A stretch of DNA of 64,000 bases from positions 27,687,901-27,751,900 of the forward strand of contig OZ038527.1 in assembly GCA_964036665.1 (NCBI GenBank), in the 5' to 3' direction. Positions 47,266 through 58,760 of the stretch are shown one piece after another. This stretch comes from Gordius sp. MW1 (taxonomy: Eukaryota; Nematomorpha; Gordioida; Gordea; Gordiidae). The position numbers and the translations under genes were made by a program. Under the pieces are notes generated by a model, which saw only the letters and a program-made list of their open reading frames with translations, did no database searches and was not told where the DNA came from. Numbering within the stretch: the stretch's first letter is position 1; each line of letters opens with the position of its first letter.

Positions 47266-48103
47266 TAGAGAACTGCAAAGTCACTTTTTTCAGCCCGAAC
47301 CCGACCCAAAAGCATTTTAATGTTTTAACCGAACCCGACCCGGGAATAAAATCATTTTGTAATTTTCAACCCGAACCCGTCCCGACCCGGAAGCATTTTA
47401 AAATTTTTCCCCGAATTCGAACCGAGACCCGAAAGCATTAAAAATTTTAACCCATCCCTCCCGGACGCGTTTCAAATTTTAGTATTCGACGCGGGAGTGA
47501 GAAAATTTGTGGTGTGTAAAATTTAATCTACAAATTAAAGGGCTCTTTATGAAACTAATTGATACCGCAGATCTTGATTATTACACTTATTTGAATGATT
47601 TATTATGATGATGTATGAACATGATAGCATCCACAATATCAGGTCGCAAATTAATTTCTAATGTATATGCAAATGAACTATTTAATAAATTAAACTAACT
47701 TTTATGTTGGTTTATGAATATCTATTTTTTTATTTTAAATTAATAAGGAATTACCACTTCACACTATTTAAAAACAGTTTAAAAATATTATTTTGTTAAT
47801 ATATTTTATTCTCACGGGTCAAATTTTAATTTGTGTCCAAATTAAAGCAATCAGATTTAAAAAAATAAAAGGATTAATCAAATGAATTTTTTTCAAATAT
47901 ACATTTCGATTTTAATTTAATAGATATGTCGCGTGTATTTTGCAATGTAAGATTCATAACGTTTGACGCGACACTTTAAATATAACCCGACCCGATCCGA
48001 CAGCATTTCAAAATTTTAAGCCCAAACCAGACCTAAAGACATTTCATTTTCAACCCTATGTCGGTGTCGGGTTTCGGGTCACCCGTGCAAGTCAGGTCTC
48101 TTA
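47266..48103. mobile_element. element with CCCGAACCCGA-rich ends, relative of the 6916 element
   Basis: Left end TAGAGAACTGCAAAG with repeated CCCGAACCCGACCC; right end, in reverse complement, TAAGAGACCTGACTTGCACGG then ACCCGAAACCCGACACC. The middle is AT-rich and non-coding. No target duplication was found, so the exact limits are uncertain. Confidence 0.65.
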
Positions 48104-49356
48104 AGTTTGAGACAAGGTTATATACGATAAACCAACATTTTAAGTTGATGTTTTTGCCATTTAAGTCACTTAAGAAACACTCAGTTAAAATAATTTCCAA
48201 AGTTTCTAGCACAATAATTGACTGTTAGAGCTTAGTTTTATCGAAAATTTTTCTTTAACTTTTAAAGTGATCAAGGAGATAAAGTTGTTAATTGAACACA
48301 TGCCAAATGGATTTAGTAGTAATATTCCTTCAAAAGTTTTGCCTCCATGGATGCTTAAATTTAGCTTATAAATGATATAATTCGAATTAGGAATCGCTAA
48401 TAAAAACAATTAATATTCGTCAGCACTTTTTTATATAAATTTTATCAGAGTTGCAATGTTAACCGCTAGCCGAATAATCTATCGGATGTCAAAATCATTT
48501 TTCTGCACTTGTTTGCATTGGTGACGATCAAAACCTAGGTCAGGTTTTGACAAGGTCCAATCTTAGGTCGGTTTTAGGTTCAAGTTTATAAGGATTTATA
48601 AACACACAAACCTTAGCCTGAGGTTAATAGAAAATCAACATGAAAAACCTTCAAGTCAATTATACACCCAACATCGAACCCTCGTTTGATCTCAGGTTAT
48701 CCTGAATTTTTTTTTCTTTTATGTGATAAATTTAATTATAGATTTTATATTTTATTTTAAATATTTTCCTTATTCAAGGTGCATAAATTTTTTTAAATAT
48801 CTACAATTTTTAATGAAGGAAAAAGAGTTTGTTGTTATTATTTAAAAAAAATCTGAGAAATTATTAATATACAAATGATATAATTATTTAACATGTATAT
48901 TTAACAAAAGCGCCATCTATAAATTTTTTGTAGACTCGTAAAGCAATTTAAAGTTTTTTCTTTATTCGGTACTACGATAATAATATTAGAATTCAGTATA
49001 TAAATTCAAAGTGTATATATCGAGCAGATGTTTATATTCTACGTTTTAAAGATACGAGACGAGCTCTATTAATTAATGCGTGTAAGATCAAAAGGGGTAT
49101 CCGACAATACTAGGTAATCTCACAATCAACGAACTTGCAAATAATGTATAAAGAAACAGAAGGGGGAATCGAATAAGTATGTATGAATGTGCAATTAATG
49201 TATATAGAAATGAGGGGGGGGTCGAATAAGCATGTATGGATACTCAGTTTTTTAACTTTTGTGGATATGGGGGTGTGTGGGGGGAATTACTTAACTTTTG
49301 TATAAGCGGACATGGGGGGGGATACTAGTATATAGTATATACTTATACAACAGGGG
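48104..49356. other. unassigned AT-rich region
   Basis: No supported gene. 49190-49320 has several runs of G (GGGGGGG-TCGAATAAG motif twice, near 49110-49215). Confidence 0.45.
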
Positions 49357-49870
49357 TAGTGTTGTAAAAACGGCTGGCTGGTTTTTCCCAGCGTATTGCT
49401 AAGCTTAGTTGTTGGCGTTTATTTTCACCCAACCTTTTAAGGGTTAGGTGAATTTTCTTGGGAGGGCTTTGGCGTTTGGCGTTTTCGTAAAAAACACCCA
49501 AAGCGTTTTGGGTGTTTTTTTTGGGGCACCTTTGGCGTTTAGGTTTGAATGTATTAAACAGCTAAAGGGTTTGGGTGGATAATATTATTAACCTTTTGGT
49601 TTGGTTTTGGTCGTTTTGGGTTCGGCATGCAAATATATCAATTTGTTTATATTGTTCATCATATTTGTGTATTTAGATTTAGGTAATGAACTTTTAATTT
49701 AAGAAAATAAAAATAAATGTATCATGACGTCACTGAGTTAAAACTTTTCCCATTGTGACGTCATAATGAAAAATATTATAATCTAATCTCTAGTAGATTA
49801 TAGTTAATTATTATTATACATTATAGAAGTAGGTAGTGAATTAATATGTTTTATTTATAAAAAAATTTTG

Positions 49871-50785
49871 TGAAGATTTGCCCCCCCCCCTTATTTTTTA
49901 CCCTCTTTCTCACCTGGGGAGGAACCAGGTGGGGTATTTGCCCCCCCCCCTATTTTTTATCCTCTTTCTGATGCAGGGGAGAGGGGAGTGTTTTGCCGCC
50001 CCCCTAATTTTTTACCCTCTTTCTGATGTGGGGGATAGGGGGGCATGGGGGGTGTTTTGCCCCCCCCCTAATTTTTTACCCTCTTTCTAATGCGAGGGAG
50101 AGGAATGGCAGGGGGTGTTTTGCCCCCCCCCCCCTAATTTTTTACCCTCTTTCTGATGCGGGGGAGAGGGGAGGCAGGGGGGGGAGTGTTTTGCCCCCCT
50201 CCTTCCTAATTTTTTACCCTCTTTCTGATGCGAGGGAGAGGGGGGTGGCAGGGGGGTGTTTTGCCCCCCCCCCTTCCTAATTTTTTACCCTCTTTCTGAT
50301 GCGAGGGAGAGAGGGTTGGCAGGGGGGTGATTTGCCCCCCCCCCCTAATTTTTTACCCTCTTTCTTAAGTGGGGGAGAGGGGGGAATGGGGGGTTTTTTG
50401 CCCCCCCCCCAATTTTTCACCCTTTTTCTGATGTGGGGGAGAGGGGGGCATGGGGGGTGTTTTGCCCCCCCCCCCTAATTTTTTACCCTCTTTCTGATGT
50501 GGGGGAGGGGGGGGCATGCGGGGTGTTTTGCCCCCCCCCCCCAATTTTTTACCCTTTTTCTGATGTGGGGGAGAAGGGGGCATTGGAGGTGTTTTGCCCC
50601 CCCCTAATTTTTTACCTTCTTTCTGATGGGGGGAGAAGGGGAGCATGGGGGTTGTTTTGCCCCCCCCTGATTTTTTACCCTCTTTCTGATGTGGGGGAAG
50701 GGTGGGGGGCATAGGGGGTGTTTTGCGCCCCCCCCCTAATTTTTTCCCTCTTTCTGATGTGGGGGAGAGGGGTGCAGGTAGGGTG
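49871..50785. repeat. left minisatellite array, ~65-bp unit, ~14 copies
   Basis: Unit: TTTTGCCCCCCCCC, TAATTTTTTACCCTCTTTCTGATG, then GGGGGAGAGGGGGGCATGGG. Copies vary mainly in the length of G and C runs. Confidence 0.92.
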
Positions 50786-50940
50786 TTTTCAATAAATAGA
50801 AAACGATTATAAAGTGAGATTTATCTGGCCATTTGAGGGCAGATTTTGAATTCAATGCTTCAATTAAAAATTAATTTTTTAAAATTCTTCAAGCTAACAG
50901 ATCCCCCTCCAAATATTCCAGGCAATAGCAATTTTAATCA

Positions 50941-51529
50941 CATCAGAAAGAGGGCAAAAAATTAGGGGGGAGGGGGGCAAAACACCCCCCTGCTCCCCCT
51001 CTCCCCCGCATCAGAAAGAGGGTAAAAATTAGGGGGGGGGGCAAAACACCCCCTGCCCCCCTCTTCCTCGCATCAGAAAGTGGGTAAAAAATTAGGGGGG
51101 GAGAGGGAAGGGGGGCAAAACACCCCCCATGCCTCTCTCTCCCCCACATCAGAAAAAGGGTAAAAAATTAGGGGGGGGGGCAAAAAACCCCCCATGCCTT
51201 CCCCTCCCCACAGCAGAAAGAAGGTAAAAAATTGGGGGGGGGGGCAAAACACCACCCTGCCACCCCCCTCTCCCTCGCATCAGAAAGAGGGTAAAAATTA
51301 GGGGGGGGGCAAAACACCCCCCATGCCCCCTCTCCCCCCCCCCCCTCAGAAAGAGGGTTAAAAATTGGGGGGGGGCAAAAAACCCCCCATGCCCCCCCCT
51401 CTTGGGGGGGGGGGCAAAACACCCCCCTGCCTCCCCCCTCTCCCTCGCATTAGAAAGAGAGTAAAAAATTAGGGGGGGGGGCAAAAAACTCCTCATGCCC
51501 CCCTCTCCCCCACTTAAGAAAGAGGGTTA
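50941..51529. repeat. right minisatellite array, inverted, ~9 copies
   Basis: The same unit in reverse complement (CATCAGAAAGAGGGTAAAAA then a G run then GCAAAACACCCCCC). One unit near 51400 is truncated. Confidence 0.92.
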
Positions 51530-52011
51530 AAACATATTAATTCACTACCTACTTCTATAATGTATAATAATTAACTATAATCTACTAGAGATGAGATTAT
51601 AATATTTTTCATTATGACGTCACAATGGGAAAAGTTTTAACTCAGTGACGTCATGATACATTTATTTTTATTTTCTTAAATTAAAAGTTCATTACCTAAA
51701 TCTACATACACAAATATGATGAACAATATAAACAAATTGATATATTTGCATGCCCAACCCAAAACGACCAAAACCAAACCAAAAGGTTAATAATATTATC
51801 CACCCAAGCCCTTTAGCTGTTTAATACACCCAAACCTAAACGCCAAAGGTGCCCCAAAAAAATTCACCCAAACGCTTTGGGTGTTTTTTACGAAAACGCC
51901 AAACGCCAAAGCCCTCCTAAGAAAATTCACCTAACACTGAAAAGGTTGGGTGAAAAAAAACGCCAACGCTTGCAGGCAACCTATAGAAACCCTTGGTTTT
52001 TTACAACACTA

Positions 52012-52320
52012 GGGTATAGACATAAGCGGGGGGGGGGGGAAATATTCGTATATACGGATACGACAATATTAATAAATTTTTATGGGATGCATTGCATTGC
52101 ATGCATATACTATCTAGAATAGCAGTGTTAGTGTATATTATGTGATAAAATTATGGGGCGGTGTAGGGTGTGTGCTATATGCTTATCTTGTAATATACAA
52201 CCTTATCTTTATGTTATGTTCGGGGTGGGAACTATACACACGCACCGTTCTCTCCTGCACATTCTCCCTTCCAACCTTAACCCACCCGGTTCCCTGAACC
52301 CGGTTTCCACCGAAATCTTA
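52012..52320. other. unassigned sequence
   Basis: No gene; a run of 11 Gs at 52029-52039. Confidence 0.4.
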
Positions 52321-52321
52321 C

Positions 52322-52697
52322 ATTGTTCCAACCTAAACACACCCCACCCAGCCTATACACACACCTCATTCGTGCCTTAATTTGTGAAAAACCTTAGCTT
52401 AAAATGTTGTTGCTAATAATAACATTTAATTTCTGTTTTTAAAATTTAATTTTTATAAAAAAACTTCCCCTAATCGGGATTTATTTCCAAATAATTGGGA
52501 TGATATCATACTGCACTTCAATTGTTTTCCCCAATGCACTTATATATTGCATGCGCGCCCTCCCTTAATTTTATCTCGCACATGCTAAGTTAAGCATATT
52601 GCATTGCAACAACAAGCAAATAATTAGGGGGGGGGGGAGGTGAATTAATGCAGGAATGAGGTGTGTGTATAGGCTGGGTGTGGTGTTTAGGTTGGAA
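52322..52697. repeat. inverted repeat, ~60-bp arms
   Basis: Arms at 52322-52382 and 52635-52697 (GTTCCAACCTAAACAC..CCACCCAGCCTATACACACA and its reverse complement) with a 250-bp AT-rich loop. Could be the core of another palindromic MITE. Confidence 0.75.
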
Positions 52698-53556
52698 CAA
52701 GGTGGGAGGGCCAGGTAATCTTGGGAGATGCTCACGTAAGTTTTTTTTGACTAATGAACAAGTGAATTCGGAAAAAGGAAATTAATGATAAAATAATTTT
52801 ATGTCGGAAATTTAATTTAAAAAAAAGATTATCTTTAAATTTAAATATTATATTTATAAATCAATATTTGCCATCTAAACTTTATTCTATATAATTTGTT
52901 GCAATCTTGTAAAATTATGTACACAAATTTCACATAAAATTATACCACGATAATTGAGTAGATCTTAATTACAAAAGTAAAAAATTTAACTTTACCCTAA
53001 AATTTTAATATGATTATTAACAACATCATTCCCACAATTCATATTTAAATTATCACCACCAAGTCAAATCATCAGAATAACGACTATTCTCCTCATTATC
53101 ATAAAGAAGGCCCTAAATATAGTGTCTATCATAATAATTATAAATTTAATTTAAAAAAGCCTAAATTTAAACTTTATTCTGATTGATCGTATGGTGGACT
53201 TTATTGCTGGGGAAATTGTGGCGCATTTTTTAACTAAGGGATATTTAATCCGCTGAGATGGTTTCTCTTCAAGCTGACGGGCGCCATCTGTTACATCGTA
53301 TCGGTGCATTCGAACAAAGTTTAACTGACCAAATATCTATGAATGTCTACGAATGTCTATAAATATTTAACGAAAATGCACTTTGAGAGGGGTTTACAGA
53401 GACGAAAACGTTAGGGTTAGTGTTTTAGTTCGGGGTTTTAGGTTAGGGTTTGGGTTAGGATTAGATGCACACATTTTAATCGACAAATGCATTTTCGTAG
53501 ACATTTATTTGTTATTTGCTCTTTGGTCAATTGCAACTGAATCCTGTTACATTCAC
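52698..53556. other. 5' flank of the TTC4 homologue
   Basis: Mostly AT-rich and featureless. 53411-53463 is a degenerate TTAGGG-like tract (TTAGGGTTAG, GGTTAGGGTTTGGGTTAGG). No other gene seen. Confidence 0.5.
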
Positions 53557-54897
53557 ATGCAAAAGCTAACAGAAGATAATTGGAAAGACGAATTAGAAAA
53601 ACATCCATTCTTCAGAACTAAACCTTTAAAAGAAGATGAAAAACTTCCTGAATTATTTGAGGCTTTACAAGTTAGATTATAGACACGGTCATTTAATATT
53701 TAAAGGCTATAAAATATGAGGATGAGGAATCAACTTTAGTTGAAAGAGCCTTAGCTTATAAAGAAGATGGCAATTATCATTTTAAGAGCAAAAATTATGA
53801 AGCAGCCATTAAAGCCTTTACGAAAGGCATTGACTTAAAGTGTGATGATGATAAAATTACTTCTGTGCTATTTTCAAATCGTGCCACTGCTCATTATAAC
53901 ATAAGTGATATCAACATTTAAATATTTTATAAAATACCTATCTAGAAAATTTTAGATCCTGCCTTCTTGACTCAAAATCAGCATTAAGTAGAGACCCTGA
54001 TAATTTCAAGGCCATTATGAAATGTGTGTTAGCCTGTCTCCAACTTAAATATTATGAAGAGGCCAAACTGTAATCAATGTTATAATTTAATTCATTTCTT
54101 AAAGATTTTGCAGTAAAGGGCTTAATTCAAGTAATATTCAGGATAAAGACTTTTATGAATCAAAGCTTCTTATTGTTGAGGACAAATTATTAAAAATTAA
54201 AGAAATGAATGAAGTTAAAGAAAAGGAACAACTTCATAGAATATTTCTTAAAGAAAGTTTGCAATCCGCATTTAAACAAAGAAACATAAAGTTGATGGTG
54301 GGTGAATTGAATGAGTCACATTTAGATATAGAAGATGAAATTAATAAAGATAATGCCCTTTGGGATGCATTTATTGAAGCAGAAAATCCTTTTATGGCAT
54401 CACCACTGGCTATTTTAAATAATGTCTCTCTTGAAACCATTCATGCTTACAAGGAGAAACAAAGTTACCTTTATTTAGAAGATGCCTTAAATGCACACAC
54501 TAATAATCAAGGCATTTTACATTGGCCTGTATTATTTATGTATCCACAACATGAGCAAACAGATTTCATATCTGATTTTAGTGAAGAAGAAACTTTTGAG
54601 AGTCATATCAAACAAATGTTCCCTGATGCACATGGTTTGAATATGAATAGCCATCCTGATTGGGATTTTGAGAAGCAATATAATTTTAACTCAATTAATA
54701 TATACTGGGAAGATAAATATAATAAAAAGTTGGTTAAAATGAATAAACATAAAACTTTACAGAGTGCACTTTATTCTAATACTCTTAAAAAGCCTTTAAT
54801 ATTCATTCAAGTCACAATGTTAACCTTTATCATTTTATTACGTGATTCAACATTTACAACCACATATCTTAAAAAATATGATACATTGAATAATTAG
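53557..54897 (+). CDS. TTC4: tetratricopeptide repeat protein 4 (TTC4/Cns1-like Hsp90 co-chaperone), four exons
   Basis: Cytosolic/nuclear co-chaperone binding Hsp90 and Hsp70 through a TPR clamp. Exons 53557-53670, 53706-53904, 53946-54069, 54105-54897 join in frame to 409 residues (human TTC4 has 387). The N-terminus has the HPFF motif and PELFEALQ. The first TPR starts around residue 50 (AYKEDGNYHFKSKNYEAAI), the second with VLFSNRATAHYNI crosses the exon 2/3 junction, and the third is in exon 3/4 (KAIMKCVLACLQLKYYEEA). A coiled, charged linker follows, then the Cns1-type C-terminal domain with HWPVLFMYPQHEQTDFI near residue 290. Introns of 35, 41 and 35 nt are all GT-AG and each restores the family reading exactly. 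No disabling change seen. Confidence 0.93.
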
Positions 54898-55252
54898 CAT
54901 ATTATTACAAGTAGCAACAAGGTCTAATATTTTTGTTAATTGAGAGACGAAAGAATTGAATAACATATAAAATGCTAAATTTACACATAAAAGTTAATAA
55001 TTTTTCTATATGTTACTTTTTTATTCTGACCAATGTTTCTACCTATATAAGTAGCCATGATCCTCAGACAGATTTATATAAAAAAAGATAAACCAAGCTA
55101 AATAATTATAAATTTAGGGAGTGTAATTTTATTAAAGTGCAAAAAACATTGTGCAATAACGTTTATGCATCTTGAAAATACCTATGATATATAAACACTT
55201 TGTTTATAGATCTTTTTGGCTTTATCATTCTTCTATTAACTAACAACTCCAT
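54898..55252. other. 3' flank of TTC4
   Basis: AT-rich; nothing further recognised. Confidence 0.5.
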
Positions 55253-55397
55253 GGGCGTACCCAAGGGGGCAGGGACGGGCAGCTGCCCCCCTCTAAATCC
55301 AAAAATTTATTCAAATTATGGCTATTATTTTAAAATAATATTTCTCTCCCAAAATCATTATTGCACACCTTTAATCCCAATGCTGTGTATGCCCATG
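55253..55397. mobile_element. GGCGTAC/GGCGTAG-type MITE
   Basis: Starts CATGGGCGTACCCAAGGGGG and ends ATGCCCATG; the first 60 bp match the MITE end at 37316-37391 in inverse orientation. Flanks do not give a clear duplication. Confidence 0.6.
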
Positions 55398-55530
55398 AAC
55401 TACTTTATATTATCTCCAACTCTGGTTTATGTATATACGATATACCTCTTGGTTGTATTGTTTACATATATGATTGAGTAAAATGAATAATAAAATCATC
55501 TTATTAAGTCTCAAAATATATGATTCACCA

Positions 55531-55907
55531 CATGGGCGTACGCAGGAGGGAGGCGGCTGCCCCCTCTAATTAAAAAAAAATTCAATACAAAAACCCTAAC
55601 AAATAAAAAAAAAATTATGTTTTGCCCCCCCCCCTAATTAGCTGGAGGGGGGCCGCCGGACCCCCTGCCCCCCCCCCCCTAATTTGCCAGGGGGTCTGGC
55701 TGCCCACACTGCCTAATTTAGACTTTAGGGCAGTCTTTTTTTTTTGCTCTAAGGAAAATTTTGGATAGTTTTTTTTCTCTAAGAAAAATTTTTGGATAGT
55801 CGTGACCTTTTTTTTTGCTCTCAGGAAAATTTTTGGATTTTTTTTTGGTCGCAGGAAAATTTTAATCTGCCCCCCCCCCCCTAATTGAAAACCTGCCTAC
55901 GCCCATG
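55531..55907. mobile_element. GGCGTAG-type MITE with 8-bp duplication
   Basis: 377 bp beginning CATGGGCGTACGCAGG and ending CCTGCCTACGCCCATG, flanked by exact ATTCACCA at 55523-55530 and 55908-55915. The interior repeats C-run/CTAATT and TTTTTTTT-GCTCT-AGGAAAATTTT-GGAT motifs. The 8-bp duplication suggests mobilisation by a hAT transposase. Confidence 0.88.
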
Positions 55908-55915
55908 ATTCACCA

Positions 55916-56921
55916 AATGGTATTTTTATTCTAAAATTGATAAAGTCAAATATAATAAATTTTGAAATGCTGTATTTTTCGTCTTTGGAGTAATACTCAC
56001 AAAATTGTTAATGTGATAAATTTAACCTAAGTTAACTCACTATGTATAAATATCATCGACCTTTAGCACAGTGGTGGTTTCCTTTTCAGCCATTAAAATT
56101 TTAATATCTTTTTGACTTATTATGTATCTGTACTGAAAGAGATTAAAAGTGAAACCAGTGATGTAACGGGCGCATCAAGGGAGGGGTCTGCTAGAGTGGT
56201 TTTATAGTGTGCATAAAATAGCCATATCAAAAGTGATAGTCTCCTTTTCTTTTAATAACTGGGTGTGGTGCAAACCGACTATTACTATATTATTTTGCCA
56301 TAGAGACTCGGTTGGATGTGCCCTTAGTTACAAGATTTCGGGGTGTAAACTATTTGTTATTGTCAGCAACAAACTGTGCGCTCTGCAAAGATGTATAAAT
56401 GTTTTAACTAAATTTCATTCTCTTGAATCACTTTTCTTTTGGGTTATAATAAAGTAGAAACTTAATCTTCTACAAAAGCTTCCTATTTATGACTTTATTA
56501 TTTAACTAAACAAAACTTTGGTTTTTTTTATTATGAGTTTGAGGAATTTGGGACGTTATAATAATAAATATATTACCAAAATAATAAAATTAAAATACTA
56601 ATCTACGTAAAATAATAACCACAAAATCTAAAATGTTCATATTGAGCTATTCAAAATTTTTTAGGACTCCTCATACCCTCTTTAATATCCGTGTCAGTAT
56701 TTATTAAATGGGTGTAATGAAGCAACGTTCATCAAATATATCGATATTGTAATGAATAATTTTTATTGCATTATCATACGCGTTATACAAATGAAAATTA
56801 TCAACATTGACATTAAATAAATTCGTTAACAAATGGACATCTAAGCTCTATTAACGATTTAATGTGTGGGTAAATATTGGCAAAACAGATGAAGGGTTTA
56901 TTATTAAAGCGTCCAAACTAT
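55916..56921. other. unassigned region
   Basis: No supported gene; an 82-codon frame at 56209-56457 is unrecognised. Confidence 0.45.
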
Positions 56922-57140
56922 TTAATATCGCCCGCCCCCTCGTCCTCTACCCCCATGGCTACCACCCCTATATCTACCGAAACCTCTCTGATTTCGCCCA
57001 CCATGTCCGTATCCTTTCCCTCTGCCATGACCACCGCTGTATCTTTTGATTCTACTTGGAGAATCTGCTTGGCTACTCAAGACGTCAACATCTTTATTTT
57101 CAGCTGCACCCATGTAGAATTGGTTTACGATCAGGCATAC
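56922..57140 (-). CDS. putative terminal exon with Gly/Arg/Tyr-rich RGG box, parent gene unknown
   Basis: After acceptor-like AATATTTAAAG the minus-strand frame reads VCLIVNQFYMGAAENKD, a Ser-containing linker, then SGGHGRGKGYGHGGRNQRGF and a C-terminal GGRGRGGGRY with stop at 56924-56922. It parallels 33135-33362 in start, length and end, with a more diverse repeat. No RNA-recognition exon was found within the next kilobase on this strand. It may be the last exon of an RNA-binding protein gene whose other exons lie further off, or a relocated copy. Confidence 0.45.
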   Translation of the reverse strand, partial: VCLIVNQFYMGAAENKDVDVLSSQADSPSRIKRYSGGHGRGKGYGHGGRNQRGFGRYRGGSHGGRGRGGGRY

Positions 57141-57404
57141 CTTTAAATATTAGTTTAATAAATACCACGTCAAAGTGATTATAATTTGTGTATAAAGCTT
57201 GAGCATTTAGTGTTTATTTAATTACAACATTTTTAGTGGTGAAGTACGGTTGAATCAAGTTTTGAGAGTTCGCTAAAAATTTGCTATTTTCTGTTAAAGT
57301 TACTTTTAAAAAGAGGTATTCTATACACTATACACTATTGTAACGTATAAAAAGGTAATTTAACTAAAATATAATATTTTTTAAAATAAAGTAATGATTT
57401 TTGA

Positions 57405-57592
57405 AAAGAGGGCCCGATCTACAAGAACGAGAACGTTATATGTCTGTTTTTTATTTTCAAGTTAACCTATAAGAGATAGAGATAATTTAATCAAAATAGT
57501 CTCTAATTTAAATTGTGTCCTAGATGGCATGTTAATAAGAGTTATTCTTATTTGATTCATGGTTACCACCCGTCGTAAATCGGGCCCTTTTT
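57405..57592. repeat. short inverted-repeat element, GGGCCCGAT ends
   Basis: GGGCCCGATCTAC at 57408-57420 faces GTAAATCGGGCCC at 57577-57590; interior AT-rich. Possible MITE. Confidence 0.5.
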
Positions 57593-58752
57593 ACAAAAAC
57601 CATAATCGAAAAAGTATTTAAAATCTTTATTTCAACAATATATCAAAATAAAGTAAAGATATTTAATTTATAAATTTTTTTTAATGTTTACTAAATTTTA
57701 TGATAATAATGGAAGATAATATTAAAATAAGTTTATTTAATATTTCAGTTAACGTTTTTTAATTTGTCAAATTTTCTATATAAATTGAAGTATTTTATGT
57801 ATCATTTATGGCTTTTTCCTTTTCAGCTATTTGTATAACATGCTTCACATTTAGGTAAAATATTATTTAAGTAACTTTTTTTAATACATGTATTATATTG
57901 CAATAAATTATGCGATGCAGGAGAGCTACTATCAAAAATTTATAAACTCCTCCTTATTGAAGTTATACAGAAGGGGCAAATAAAGTTCGGAGGTTGTTGC
58001 CATTGTCAGACTAAATTACAATTTAATATTACTTTTCGACGTAATTGACTCAAATGTACACCTTTTCAAAAAGATGGGTCGGTATGAAAAAATAATTTTT
58101 ACTTAAAAAAACATTATGCTAAAAGTAATTTAATGAGTTGTTAAGCTAGTTTTAAAAATAAATTTAATTTGAAGAGACGATAAATGAGATACAATGTATA
58201 CTTACGACCGTTAAGAAGATCAATGCAGAGAAGTATTTCATTTTGTCTTTAGAGGTGCTAATTAATTGAAAATAAATTCAAGTGTGTAAAATTAATAAAA
58301 ACCAGTCTCTTTTTATATTTATTAAACGACCTTGGTTATGATATTTTGATGATTGTCTAGAGGTCGATACATTTTATGGTCATTGATCATTGTTTCAAAA
58401 CCTAAATATCAAAAGACGTAGCCTTTTAAAGGTTACTTTATTTTAGCCTATAAATACATTTTCAAAATTTCTCGACTTATTAATGATTTATTTAATTTAA
58501 AACCTTCATTTTGTTTGATCATGTGTTTTTGTTGCATCAAAAAGGTAAAATGTAATATACAAGGTTTCTTAATACGCTTGTCTAAGTTCTATTGATCAAG
58601 GTTTTCCTCAGTTGTAAATAATGTGATCTTTAAATTAGATGAAAATGCATGTCAACTGATTAGTTCGAATAAGAACATTTAAATACTAAATCAAAGAGAA
58701 ATTTAAGGATTTAAAAGGTCAACTTGTTTTATAATAAATACATTTGAAAGTT
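57593..58752. other. unassigned AT-rich region
   Basis: Nothing recognised on either strand. Confidence 0.5.
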
Positions 58753-58760
58753 GCTTGTTT

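Larger units (their letters stand above)
49357..52011. mobile_element. foldback element: inverted arms enclosing two opposed G/C-run minisatellite arrays
   Basis: Ends are TAGTGTTGTAAAAACGGCTGG (left) and a TAGTGTTGTAAAAAACC-type end in reverse complement (right), as in the hAT MITEs at 22711 and 31308. Unique inverted arms of about 500 bp (49357-49870 and 51530-52011) mirror each other over most of their length. Inside them lie tandem arrays, 14 units of about 65 bp at 49871-50785 and 9 units in the opposite orientation at 50941-51529, around a central unique spacer of about 150 bp. The whole is one 2.65-kb palindrome, the plan of Drosophila FB elements. No transposase and no obvious target duplication (AACAGGGG / GGGTATAG). 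Proline/phenylalanine-rich open frames in the arrays are artefacts. Confidence 0.88.

Noticed and set aside
49878..51496. Many open frames rich in Pro, Phe and Gly on both strands
   Set aside because: They are translations of the minisatellite arrays (C runs give Pro, G runs Gly); they recur in every frame of every unit and have no independent start or context.
53683..53700. TTC4 as a pseudogene because of stops after exons 1, 2 and 3
   Set aside because: Each stop falls inside a 35-41 nt GT-AG intron whose removal restores the conserved TPR reading and a total length divisible by three.
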